From assembly GCA_020002185.1 (NCBI GenBank), contig CM034539.1:620001-684000 (forward strand): 64,000 nucleotides of DNA, written 5' to 3'. The notes beneath the pieces were generated by a model. That model saw only the letters and a program-made list of their open reading frames with translations, was not told the DNA's origin and searched no databases. Positions within the stretch are counted from its first letter, which is position 1. Each line of letters begins with the position of its first letter. The position numbers and the translations under genes are program-made. This stretch comes from Paraescarpia echinospica (Eukaryota > Annelida > Polychaeta > Sabellida > Siboglinidae). Shown here piece by piece: positions 1-10,334 of this stretch.

Positions 1-96
1 AATACACATATAATTTACAGGAAAACTTAAACAGATATGAAGGCCTGGAGCGGTGTCACAGACACGTTTCAGCCTTACTACATAGATGGGACATGT

Positions 97-1870
97 CTAC
101 AGCCGCCATACGACACCATAGTATGCCACACGTCCAAGCACAATACGCTTACCTTGACCGAGGTCTTGGTAGACGTCGGAGTAGCAGTCATTTGTCCTGA
201 CCCTCGTCGTCAGAGCCTCCATGCGACCCACGACATCGGCAACGAACACGTCGCGTCCTGCTCCAGTGACGCCGAGATCGTCAAACAGTTCAGCAGCAGC
301 CGCTCTTGGCTGCAGCGCCAACTTGTACCACGGCGTGACGAGACGACGGGAGAGGGCCGGGTCGACGCTGTAGAGAGTCAGGAGGTCGTCGAGCTCACCG
401 TTCACCCGTCGCTGCAGCCAGCGCAGGTCGACGGCCTGCACCTCGCAGCACAGGATGTTGGCGAGCATCATCTGGAGCACTTCCATCGCCTCCTGTGTTT
501 TCCTCGCCGAGAGCAGCCCGAGTGAATTGACGCTCTGATTGTGCATCTCTGCGGCGACGACGTGGTTGGTGACGGGGTTCGTGAGCACGTCGAGCTCCGC
601 CATGTACGAAGCCATCGCAGTGTCGGCGCCCTTGAAGCCGAAGTCGACGTTGTAGTCGCCGCCGGCGATGTTCGGTGGCAGACCGTTGCTCAGTGTCACG
701 TTGACGATCTCCTCCATCTGGCTGAAGATGAGTTTGCCGCACAGCTGCAGGGCCTGGCGCGCCTGGTCCATCGCCACGGTACTGGACACACCCTGGAAGT
801 TAGCGCAGTGAATGATGGCGTCGTTCGTATGGTCGATCAGCGGATTGTCGTTGGCGCTGTTTATCTCCGTCTCGACGCGTCTCGTCGACTCCTGGATGGT
901 CTCGACGACAGGAGCGAGCCACTGCGGCGCCGAGCGCAGACAGTAGCGGTCCTGCTTCAGGCGGCTAGCCTCGTCTTTCTGATCTAGCGACATTCCCTGT
1001 ACGGCGAGCCGGGAGTCGTCCAGTAATGTCGTCAGGTTACTCGCCACTTCCTGTAGGCCGGCGTGCGGCATACAGCGGCCAATGGTCGGATGGAAGCTCT
1101 CGACTCGGCCTTCTAGTGACTCCACGGCCAACGCCGTCGCCACCTGCGTCAACAGAATGGCGACATTGGCGTCGAAGAGAACGCACGCTCCCAGCGACGA
1201 CGCGAATGACGCCGCGTTGATCACCGCCAGTGCCTCCTTGGCCTGGAACTGGACCGGACGTAGCCGGGCCCGCTCCAACGCGGCAAGGGCTGTCGTCTCT
1301 ACACCGTCCACAGTAACCCGGGCATCCTGTCTTCCCATCATGCACGCCGCGATGTATGACGTCGGCATCAAGTCTCCGCTGGCGCTCACTGAACCTCGCT
1401 TTGGAACAACAGGGATGATGTCTTCGTTGAGCATGCTGACGAGCAACTGGACGGTTGTGGGACGTATTCCCGAGAACCCCAGACTGAGACTATTGGCTCG
1501 AACGAGCATCACGGCGCGAACGAGTTCTGGAGGAAATGTCGGACCAAACCCCGCGTTCAAATGCCGGATGAGCGAGTTCTGTAGTTCTACCGTGTCGTCT
1601 GAGCGAACGTCGGCACTGCCTCCGTAGCCCGTGTTGACGCCGTAGATGACCATTCCTTCTCGGATCTTCCCGCTCAAATAATCGACATTTTCTTGCATCA
1701 CACCAACGGACTTGGTCTCGATGGCCACTTTGGTTGACTGTCGGTTGGCCACAGCGTAAATGGCGGCCAGGGTCAACCCTTGACCGTTTAGAACAACACA
1801 GTCTTCCGCCTGTTTGTATTCCTCCAGGGATGATATGGCAGACGCTGCGTGAGTCTTGGTATACGTCGTC
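97..1870 (-). CDS. Phenylalanine/tyrosine ammonia-lyase-like enzyme (MIO family), main exon
   Basis: Aromatic amino acid lyase family: these enzymes eliminate ammonia from Phe, Tyr or His using a cofactor (MIO) formed by cyclisation of an Ala-Ser-Gly triad. The triad is at 1375-1383 in the context GSVSASGDLMP. The catalytic-loop Tyr lies in VIYGVNTGYGGSAD (about 1622-1660), a GGSAD block typical of fungal/plant PAL rather than animal histidase. The family motif HNQSVNSLGL is also present. The selectivity position reads His-Leu (1558-1563), the pair seen in bacterial tyrosine ammonia-lyases. The frame stays open from the TAG at 97-99 up to a TGA at 1921-1923 with no ATG in the N-terminal part, and VVLNGQGLTLAA-type family sequence continues above 1776. 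The first part of the protein is therefore on another exon. Possible acceptors are CTCAG ending at 1871 or CCAAG ending about 1855. No internal stop or frameshift is visible over about 590 codons. Family assignment is firm; the substrate is inferred. Confidence 0.9.
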
Positions 1871-1923
1871 CTGAGGAGCAGACGACAGACATAGGTTACA
1901 TTAGCGACACCTACCGACGTTCA

Positions 1924-2867
1924 TAATTTCTCGTCAGGTGGCGAACACGTTTCGATTCTAGTCCGAGGACAACCTTTCATTAAGCAGGTTACACGTGTCG
2001 TTATGAACTCAACTTTACATAGCGTTGTCTGTAATAATATATAAGTGTGCATATATAGAAATTTATATCTTACCACATCCTTTACATCTCCCAAAATTAA
2101 CGCGGAAAGTGAAGTTGGTTGTCCTCGGGCGAAACTCGCTCCCCATTTTTTATGATCGCATAAATCTAATCATTCAGTTTAAAGACTAAGCGAAATGAAC
2201 TTTTTTATTCCAAATCTGAATGAAATATAATCTAAAAATAGTGTCGTGATATTCAACTAATTTTTAACCCCTGCGTCACCCTTTTCAAGGCCCCTTTTGG
2301 TCGCGCTTTTCTGTACATTTTCTGCACTGTCTGTTGCGACACCAAGCGGTCGTTGTGACGTGACCACAGTTAGCACCGCTAGGATTTAGCAAGGCACGCA
2401 TCTATGCGGGTTGGTGTTTCAGGCCGTACCTTAAATTGCAATCGCAGAATTTAATATTTTACATCACCGTAAAGATAATAATCTTACCTACAAAAGTGTC
2501 GTTCCATGCACACGGAGATTTGGTTAACTTTATCAGTTATTACTGTTTGAACATTGCGAATGCTCATATTTGCAATGCGATTTAATATTTTTGATATCAC
2601 AATAAAGATAATAATCTTATTTATAACTTTGTCGCTGGATGTACCCAGTATTTGTTTTTAGTTTTTGAATTATTGCCGTTTGAACATCGCGAATGCTTAA
2701 TCCTGCAATGTATACTCGGCAGCGGGTATAATGCAAGGTTGAGCATTAGCGATGTTCAAAGGGCAATAACTCGAAAAGTCAATACAATTCTGGTGTGCAT
2801 CGAGCGACAAGTTTGTAGATAAGAATAATATCTTTAGCGGTCAACTGCTGAGCATAAAGACAACTGT
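1924..2867. repeat. Probable intron or upstream region with a partly inverted ~130-bp repeat
   Basis: AT-rich. Two direct copies of a unit containing AAAGATAATAATCTTA and TTTGAACATYGCGAATGCT lie at about 2440-2570 and 2571-2700. A third copy in reverse orientation at about 2735-2850 carries AGCATTAGCGATGTTCAAA. This looks like a MITE or foldback element. I see no gene in 1924-2440. Confidence 0.55.
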
Positions 2868-2873
2868 TCTCAC

Positions 2874-2999
2874 CTGCGTGACGGTGACGTCATCCACCCT
2901 GCACTTAGGCACACACACCGAGCAGCAGCCAGGTGTCGCCACTGCCTGCACGTGGTAACGGCAGCTACCCTTAAACTCATATCTGGAAAACATTTTCAT
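2874..2999 (-). CDS. Possible 5' coding exon of the ammonia-lyase gene
   Basis: Reading minus, an ATG at 2997-2999 opens 42 codons that end in phase 0 at CAG followed by a strong donor, GTGAGA (2868-2873). The peptide is Cys-rich near its end (GCCSVCVPKC) and resembles no domain I know. It lies 1 kb upstream of the lyase exon on the same strand. It joins in frame only if the weak AAG acceptor near 1855 is used; the stronger CTCAG acceptor at 1871 needs a phase-2 donor. It may belong to this gene, need an extra exon between, or be chance. Confidence 0.4.
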
Positions 3000-4250
3000 C
3001 ACAAATTTAAAATACATGATTCCGTCACATGCCTACGCTGCCTGTGTACTGGTAAACACGAAGACTGTACGACCTATTGAATGCATTTTGTTGACCAACC
3101 ATTGTACATTGCCCGACTCTGACACCATCGTAGCCTACATTACGCAAATTTTGTTGCTGCGATTCACTTTTCCAATCGATTCAATAACTGTTGTACCTGT
3201 ACCAGTCAAATCAACACGCGACTCGAGTTTTGTTGTGTTGCGGGCCATCGTACATCGCACGACTGGACAGCTTTTAGTCGATCAAACACACAACTTGCAA
3301 CAACAGCTTAGCAGTATACGGCTGGCGTTAATGTAATAAAAACCCGACCACGCACTGTCGGTCCCTGGTGTAGTTGGTATGTCATTGTTGATCTGTAGTT
3401 CGACCGACAGCGATTAGACCAAAACTATAGACGCAGTCCGCATCAAAGTCTCAAACGTCTGGCGAGAGTACGTTTACAGTAGTTGCCTTTCAAAACATAT
3501 TCAACAGGACCTTTACACAGCAACAGTTATCACAATTTATCCAAGCATGTTATAAAGAAACTAGTTTACACTTTAGTAGTAACCATTCGCATTCCCGATC
3601 TGAAGCATTTAACTTGTTAACATAACCGTTCTTTGACTCCAAAACGGCACCGTTTTACAAACCAGACCTAACTATTTGTCAATATGTTAATAAATAGTCT
3701 ACTTAAATTAATGGTAGCTGGATGTATTTACTGCATTTAATGTCAATTTAAATGCCGAATACATATACATTGCAATACATAAAATTACTCGTTCAATCAT
3801 GTTAAAACGAAGCAGTTTTGCATGTTATTACCGCTTTGCACTGTCAATTTGATGCAATTAACTTACTTTATAACAGCGATCCTTAATGTATTTTGATTGC
3901 AACCGAAATTCCAGAGGCGGGCCGCTCTTTGTGACCCACGCCTTCAAACAATTAACTTGTAATAAATTACACAAAATAAAAAGGCATATACATAAATAAA
4001 TTACGATTACATTATACTGTATCACATATCGTTTAAAATTCATGCAACATCGGGCATAAATAATTAGTTTCGCGTGCACCTGGTACAGTTCGAATAATCA
4101 CTAGAGACTCTCGGCGACCAAAATTTGGGTCGCGACCCAAAGGTTAAGAATCTCTGGACCTAAACAACTGAAGAGGGATCAACAGTAGTTAAACGGTTAT
4201 TACAACTGATTTATTTTTTATAGCCTCGAAGGTGTTTTTAGTGGAAGCAT
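3000..4250. other. No gene recognised
   Basis: A 106-codon open frame at 3016-3336 (+) and a 73-codon one at 3858-4079 (-) lack any domain, good codon pattern or splice context. The stretch is AT-rich and unremarkable. Confidence 0.5.
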
Positions 4251-4260
4251 GTGGCTGATA

Positions 4261-4402
4261 GGTGAGTAGCTAAATGAAAGGTGAGTAGCTAAATGAAAGG
4301 TGAGTAGCTAAATGAAAGGTGAGTAGCAAATGGCTGGTAAGTAGTGAGTGAATAAATGACAGATGAGCAATTAAATGACAGGTGAATTGATAAATGACAG
4401 GT
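4261..4402. repeat. 19-bp tandem repeat, decaying
   Basis: Three and a half near-identical copies of GTGAGTAGCTAAATGAAAG run from about 4262 to 4330. They are followed by looser copies (TAAATGACAGGTGA) to about 4402, right up to the foldback element. Confidence 0.8.
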
Positions 4403-4640
4403 TAACAGTAGTGCGCATGGGCAGAGGTGTATTTGTATATTTAAATTATATGCAAACTAAATGGAAATACGTTGATTATCATTTCAGCACACTAATTGTA
4501 ACCAATAGTTTTTGTAGTGTGCTGAAATGATAATCAACGTATTTCCGTTTAGTTTGCATATCATTTAAATATACAAATACACCTCTGCCCATGCGCACTA
4601 CTGTTCACCTGTCTAATTGTAACCAATAGTTTTTGTAGAC
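4386..4640. mobile_element. Foldback MITE with ~100-bp inverted arms
   Basis: The left arm (about 4400-4492) and right arm (about 4516-4610) are near-perfect reverse complements, beginning and ending around AGTAGTGCGCATGGGCAGAG / CTCTGCCCATGCGCACTACT. A 26-bp sequence starting CTAATTGTAACCAATAG forms the loop at about 4491 and recurs directly after the right arm at about 4614. No coding capacity. Confidence 0.8.
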
Positions 4641-5764
4641 TTACATTCCATAAATAACGACAACGGGGCATGGTTCAATGACCCCCACCATCCCACCCCA
4701 CCCCCCACCCCCAAATACACCATTCATGTGCAGCTGAGGGTGGGAGGGGTTATATAACAAAAAAACCATGATCGACTATATGTGTTGAATCCCACACATG
4801 TTGAGCACAATACATCTTTATTGACATTAGCTAGCTTATTCCCAGGTCGGTGTTAAGATTAAAGGTAATAAAGGTCTAAGTTGGTCAAACCCCCTATTGC
4901 AACGACTACAAAGTGTAGGCCTATCGCTTAGGGGAAGTGCACCGATATTGAACCCCCTAACTTCCGAGCCCTCTTTCTCCATTCCTGTACGTGATATCGA
5001 GGACTATTAAGGATCAGGCCACGAGTTACTACAAGCTCTGTGTGTAAGCGGGAAATAGAGTCAATGTATTTGTTATTTTTTCCCAAAAATGCAAACAAGT
5101 TTTTTTTTAATTGGTCCAATTTGAGTAACGGGTGACATATATTGGACTACAGTGGTCCTGATATTGGACCAGGTGATCCAATATAGGTGCTTCTGGTTCA
5201 ATATACGTCATCTGTCTATTCTTGTTGCTTTGAAAGAAACCAAGGTTCAGCACCCACTTCAGACTTATAAGAAGATAGTCGCTTAAGGCACAAATCACGA
5301 AAACTACGACGTTCCAGTGAGCATACAAATGACATGTGACGACTAAGCGTCAAATATAGTTGACACAATTTAATTCTGAACTGAGAACAAACAATTATAT
5401 TTTGTCACGAATAGAAGAATACGCCTACGAAGTGATTGTTATGATAGAATCTGTCACGGATAAACGAACAAACCAACGAAATAATTGTCAGTAAAGTGTC
5501 TAATAATGACAAAAAGATACCAGTCAGTAACTGATGGTCCCTGATCACCAAATTAGGAATACGATCTTTCACTGACACATGTCACATCGATAGTTATAGG
5601 GCAGGCCACCAGCACAACTCATATGTATCCACATCTGACAGTGTATTCATTTCACCATGGTTTCTTTTCGCTCTTCGTCACACAGTACACAGTACCAAGA
5701 CTGTCACACAAAAAACGCTTTTTTCGTTTTGGCTGGCAGGAGAAAGCTGCCGTTTTTGTCTTTT

Positions 5765-7003
5765 TCATATCTTATTTGGATCTGTTGTCTTTCTATTTCT
5801 GTTGCCAACTGCTGAGTTATGCCTACTTTTGTGCCTGTTGAGTTTTGTTGTTAAAGTTTTTTTATAGGGACTGGAGGTTATGATTTCCGACTTGGTGATT
5901 CTTCTCTTGGCCCTAGAAATCGCTGGTTTTGGGATGGGAGACAGCATTGCAGGAGTGACGACCTTTCTACCCAGCTCTGGTTGATCAGGCAGCTGCTCCG
6001 TGATTGGGACTAATGCTTCATAATGACCAGCATCTTCACTCAGATTTAGGTATTTGACCATAATTGCACCAGACTCCTGAAATTCCGTCCTGAATTCAAG
6101 TACATTCTCTCCAACGCAGACATGCACTGGTCGTTGTAGACAACGTGCCGTCGCAACGATCGCTATCTCCCCAATCATTTCACTGGGATTCGCCATCGAT
6201 GCGATTCTGTCATCGATAAATGCGTAACACAGTCTCTGAGGTAGATCTGCGTTCACCATCCTCTCATCAATGTTTTCATAAAGGCCAAAGTTGTCTAGCA
6301 TATGTGCAATCATGTTGGATCGTAGCGCATCAGCGGAAGTCATTTCTCGTATTCTCATTCCTAGGTCCTTTAAAATGCCATCGTTGTCTCTTTCTGTATG
6401 CTGCATATCGAGATCTTGACAAATAACAACGGCTCGGAAGAAACAACGTCCATCTGCATTGGATGCGACACACCTGAAACCACTCTGTCTGCTGCTTGTG
6501 GATGGGCATGGATCATTGGACTGTTGCTCGATCGTGTACAGGCTTCGGTTGTTGGATTGTTGCTCGCTTGTAGACGGGCTTGGGTCATTAGACTGTTGTT
6601 GCTCATTCGCGGACAGGCTAGGTTTGTTAGACTGTTGATCGCTCATTGATGGGCATGGGTTGGTTGTGACATGTCTGAAACTATTCTGCCTGGTGCTTGT
6701 GGATGAGCTCAGCTCATTGAGCTGTTGCTTTTTTGTGGGCGGACATGGATCATTGGACTGTCGGTCGCACGTGGACAGGCTTCGGTTGTTGGACTGTTGC
6801 TCGCTCGCGGACGTGTTTGTTGTATTTGACGAGTTGTCATTCTGCATAGTGGCATCTCTGGCAGAATTCGATGGGACATCTATACCAGTTTCCGAATAGG
6901 ACAACTCGAACCTTCCAGCCGCGGCGAAATCTGCATCAGTCCATATGTTCCGATCACAAGGCCAAAAGCCTGTGCACTTGAAACCATTGGCAGCAGTTGC
7001 CAT
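5765..7003 (-). CDS. OTU-domain (deubiquitinase-like) ORF fused to a transposase C-terminal tail
   Basis: An intact 412-codon frame. Its N-terminal block GFKCTGFWP...DADFAAA is the sequence that ends pogo/Jerky-type DDE_1 transposases. A Ser/Asn/Gln-rich linker follows (about residues 45-180) with loose ~20-residue repeats of the type QQSNDPxPST. An OTU cysteine-protease domain comes next: the Cys box is NADGRCFFRAVV, the middle block GEIAIVATA, and the His box AGHYEALVP. A basic tail (KRRITKSE... RHKSRHNS) could act in nuclear localisation. The Asp, Cys and His expected of an active OTU peptidase are all visible. The start at 7003 is simply the first ATG after the deletion junction, so the original protein was a longer transposase-OTU fusion. 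OTU enzymes cleave ubiquitin; a role in protecting the transposase is inference. Confidence 0.85.
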   Translation of the reverse strand: MATAANGFKCTGFWPCDRNIWTDADFAAAGRFELSYSETGIDVPSNSARDATMQNDNSSNTTNTSASEQQSNNRSLSTCDRQSNDPCPPTKKQQLNELSSSTSTRQNSFRHVTTNPCPSMSDQQSNKPSLSANEQQQSNDPSPSTSEQQSNNRSLYTIEQQSNDPCPSTSSRQSGFRCVASNADGRCFFRAVVICQDLDMQHTERDNDGILKDLGMRIREMTSADALRSNMIAHMLDNFGLYENIDERMVNADLPQRLCYAFIDDRIASMANPSEMIGEIAIVATARCLQRPVHVCVGENVLEFRTEFQESGAIMVKYLNLSEDAGHYEALVPITEQLPDQPELGRKVVTPAMLSPIPKPAISRAKRRITKSEIITSSPYKKTLTTKLNRHKSRHNSAVGNRNRKTTDPNKI

Positions 7004-7009
7004 GGACGC

Positions 7010-7500
7010 AGAGCGTACGTGTCAACCAATGTTTCTAGTTTATCGTAGAACTCATACACCCTCTCACGATTGTACCCTTTGGCTCTCGTAATAGAAGTTG
7101 CCTCGGCTTGACGGAGGGAGAGAGTTCAGGGTGTCTCCTCATAAAATCACGGTACCAATGTCTGCAAGCAGCTTGTTTTTCAGTGTTGAAGCAATGCCTT
7201 ATCCCATTCGCTTCAGCCAAATGATATGCCATATCCATCAAATCTTTCCTGGTCATACCAATCAGCATATTATCCAGTTCTAAAACATGCACCACTAGCA
7301 TGTTCTCCAACTCTGGCGGCAGAGTGCAAGGGCGACCAAAATACTTTATTGGACCATTTAGCGATTTTGTTTTTGTTGTTTAGGTTCCGCTTCAGCGTAG
7401 CCTTCGGAATCCCATAGGTCCTGCTAGTTGAGGCCGGCGTCTCCACTTCTGAATGACATGACCGCTCTATCCAGTTTATCTTGGGTCCATTTTCCGTATT
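7010..7500 (-). pseudogene. Decayed psq/CENP-B DNA-binding region of the pogo-type transposase
   Basis: Conserved blocks are spread over several frames. WTQDKLDRAVMSFRSG is near 7430-7490 and IPKATLKRNL near 7390; these are psq helix-turn-helix sequence. LPPELENMLVV through HWYRDFMRRHPELS (about 7110-7330) is CENP-B-type HTH sequence. ATSITRAKGYNRERVYEFY (about 7030-7090) leads into the DDE domain. At least three frame changes and one in-frame stop separate them. Next to 7003 the sequence jumps straight to the transposase C-terminus, so roughly 250-300 codons of catalytic core are deleted. Confidence 0.8.
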
Positions 7501-8624
7501 TGCCTCTGGAAAATTTAATGTGTTGCCTCAATCAAATAGATGCGACATTCCCAAGTAGTTCTTTGATTTAATATAATAATAATAATAATGGTATTCTGTA
7601 TCTAAAACTAAATAAACCCATTCTCATGTTTTAGTTTTGGTCGTTCTGGCAGGAGGGGCTAGGTTTGAATATGGGATGTTTTGCCCAAATGAGGGTGATC
7701 GACTTATGATGCTTGCTATGGGTTATGTATACGTGCCACATATGCAAACCTATACATTTTACAAAGCTCGTAAACTTACCAATCAAATTTTGGTATATGT
7801 GGTGAGATTTCGCTAAGAAAAATTAAAAGTTGCCACGGTAATGCAATTATTGACCATTGATGAAAAAAGTAAGAGGCAGTTTCACATTCTTGCTTGTCTG
7901 TGAAAATAATAGTCATGCCTATCAAACTTTAAGCAACGTGTGACGATTATATTATAAATAAAATAATTAGGCGTTTTGAAGAAACAAATATTATTTGTTT
8001 TTTACTTTCCCGCATATTCCAGCAAAACTGTCTAATAAAGTGAATATTTCAGAAAATAATATAACCCATGTTTAAAAATGTAGGCCTCCCCTCTCACTCA
8101 ACAAGGCCCCGAGCCATAAGTAGGAGTTTAACATACAGAAACTTCAATGTGCACATTTTCATATCTCATATGTGTTGGGATGGTACGTATAGTGGACCAC
8201 GGGTGTCTTATATTGGACCAGTGGTCCAACATAGGGCACCCCGACTGGTCCAATATCGGTCGAAGGCATAATTAACTTCTTCAATGTGATTCTCGGAAAC
8301 TGTACAATTTTCCGTCTTCATTCCTCTCATGCACGCTATATAGACATCCTACAACACTATATTGTAATCGTGTACAATCTACTCTGTAACAGGCTTTGCA
8401 TCACGCCTTCAAAGTTGGTTAAATGTTACAACGAGATGGATAAAAATATATTGTTATCACCTTTTGCGCGTCTCCGCACTGGCCGCCATTTTTCGCTCTG
8501 CATATAGATGGTATGTTGTGTGAAGAATCCGCCGGGCGTCACTGCGTTCTAATTACTGTATATAGGACGCAGAACGGACGGTGGTCCAATTTAAGTACAG
8601 GTCCAATATCGGTGTACTTCCCCT

Positions 8625-9340
8625 ACATGCGACCGGTGTGATGTTGTAAATGGACCCCCGTCGTACATGGTATATGCGACCGGTGTGATGTTGTAAATGG
8701 ACCTCCGTCGTACATGGTGCATGCGACCGGTGTGATGTTGTAAATGGAACCGCGTCGTACATGGTACATGCGACCGGTGTGATGTTGTAAATGGACCCTC
8801 GTCGTACATGGTACGTGCGACCTGTGTGATGTTGTAAATGGGCCCCCGTCGTACATGGTACATGGGGCCGGTGTGATGTTGTAAATGGAACCACGTCGTA
8901 CATGATACATGGGGCCGGTGTGATGTTGTAAATGGACCCCCGTTGTACATGGTACATGCGACCGGTGTGATGTTGTAAATGGAACCGCGTCGTACATGGT
9001 ACATGCGACCGGTGTGATGTTGTAAATGGACCCCCGTCGTACATGGTACATGCGACCGGTGTGATGTTGTAAATGGAACCCCGTCGTACATGGTACATGC
9101 GACCGGTGTGATGTTGTAAATGGAACCGCGTCGTACATGGTGCATGCGACCGGTGTGATGTTGTAAATGGACCCGCGTCGTACATGGTACGTGCGACCGG
9201 TGTGTTGTTGTAAATGGGCCCCCGTCGTAAATGGTACATGCGACCGGTGTGATGTTGTAAATGGAACCGCGTCGTACATGGTACAAACTACATGGGGCCG
9301 GTGTGGTGTTGTAAATGGACCCCCGTCGTACATGAACCAT
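8625..9340. repeat. 47-bp minisatellite, ~15 copies
   Basis: The unit contains CATGCGACCGGTGTGATG and GTCGTACATGGTA, and starts immediately at the TA flanking the pogo element. Because 47 is not a multiple of 3, all three minus frames stay open for 230-250 codons and encode the same peptide motifs; these are not genes. Copies differ mainly in a GGACCC/GGAACC position. The GTGTGATGTTGTAAATGGA core recurs inverted at about 9746-9765 (TCCATTTACAATCTCACAC), so the array may be an expanded terminal repeat of a MITE spanning about 8625-9770. Confidence 0.95.
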
Positions 9341-10280
9341 GGTTCATTTACCAGGGCGTGGATAATTTACCGCCCCCCCCCCACCCCATAAAAATGCATT
9401 TTTTATTGTGTTGGGTGAGTTAGAAATGGTCAATTGGTGTAGATCCTATAACAAAAAACATAAATGTTCAAAAAGTGTCCAAACCCACTGATATAAATCA
9501 ACAATGGCCCTTTCAATGTCTCGCACGGTTATTTACATTGTTTTGACACGTTTATGTCAGAATTTTGCCTTTCAGAATAGTTCATTTTGCTGACAGACAT
9601 CATGATTGAAACACGTCTATACTTCGTTTAAATCACTAAACACATAAACAGTTTCATTTTCACAAGGGAAACCATATACATATGGCCATGGTAAATGGAC
9701 ACCCAGTCTATTTACCCCCAGTTCATTTACCACGGAGGTCCATTTACAATCTCACACGGGCCGCCTTCCGAATGACGTAAAGATCTGAGCTAGTAGGTAC
9801 ATTAATTTTAGTACACTGTATCCGCTACGCCGGGTTGCAACGCCGGCGACCGTCTGTCGTGTAGATACGGTAAACCACGTGTGTAGTCGGCGAATGTTTA
9901 CCACAATACTGTGCGGCGTAGGGGTAGCATTTCGAAGCTCGGCCTATCAGACGGAGCCTGTTACAATTATTTTAAACTCACACTAGCAGGGGAGTACACC
10001 AAAAACGTCACCTACCGGAAAATACTCTATCTGCACGGCTCGATTTGCTCTGTTACTATGAAGACGTCACTACCAGCCGACTACTCTACCCGGAATGACC
10101 TTGTCTCAGTGACCTGGGAATACACACCGATAGGCTAGCCAACCACCCACCGCCTTGCCGATTAGCGGTTACGGGGGGCACGAAAACTCGGTCAAGGCCA
10201 ATCGTGTCTCGCTCTAGTAGCTGCATATGGGTGGGGGCGGGGTGTTTTTTCAGGTGTTTATGTCTATCAATCAATCTATA
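9341..10280. other. Probable interior and right end of a MITE, then intergenic sequence
   Basis: Several GTAAATGGAC / GTCCATTTAC motifs in both orientations (9340-9360, 9685-9765) tie this stretch to the adjacent minisatellite. There is a poly-C run at 9373. From 9770 to 10280 I see no gene; the 75-codon frame at 9911 has no support. Confidence 0.5.
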
Positions 10281-10327
10281 TAAATATATATATTATGTAT
10301 ATTATATATATATATATATATATATTG
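10281..10327. repeat. (TA)n microsatellite
   Basis: About 45 bp of nearly pure TA, abutting the LINE remnant on its 5' side. Confidence 0.9.
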
Positions 10328-10334
10328 TCGAACC

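Larger units (their letters stand above)
4931..8623 (-). mobile_element. Pogo-type (CENP-B/psq, Tc1-mariner superfamily) DNA transposon, deleted derivative
   Basis: About 24-bp terminal inverted repeats, GGGGAAGTGCACCGATATTG at 4931 and its near reverse complement ending CACTTCCCC-like at 8623, are flanked on both sides by TA (4929-4930, 8624-8625), the Tc1/mariner/pogo target site. The minus strand carries remains of a psq helix-turn-helix, a CENP-B-type DNA-binding segment, a very short piece leading into the DDE domain, and then the extreme end of a DDE_1 transposase fused to an OTU domain. The DDE catalytic core is missing, so this copy cannot make its own transposase. Subterminal motifs of the type ATTGGACCAxxTGGTCCAAT recur near both ends (5130-5215, 8205-8265, 8580-8610). 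Sequence at 7510-8600 has no recognised gene. Confidence 0.85.

Noticed and set aside
37..987. Open frames of 162 and 148 codons on the plus strand
   Set aside because: Antisense shadows of the GC-rich ammonia-lyase exon; no family resemblance.
8553..9340. Three overlapping 228-249 codon minus-strand frames with YNITPVACTMYD-type repeats
   Set aside because: All three frames of a 47-bp minisatellite; the repetition alone keeps them open.
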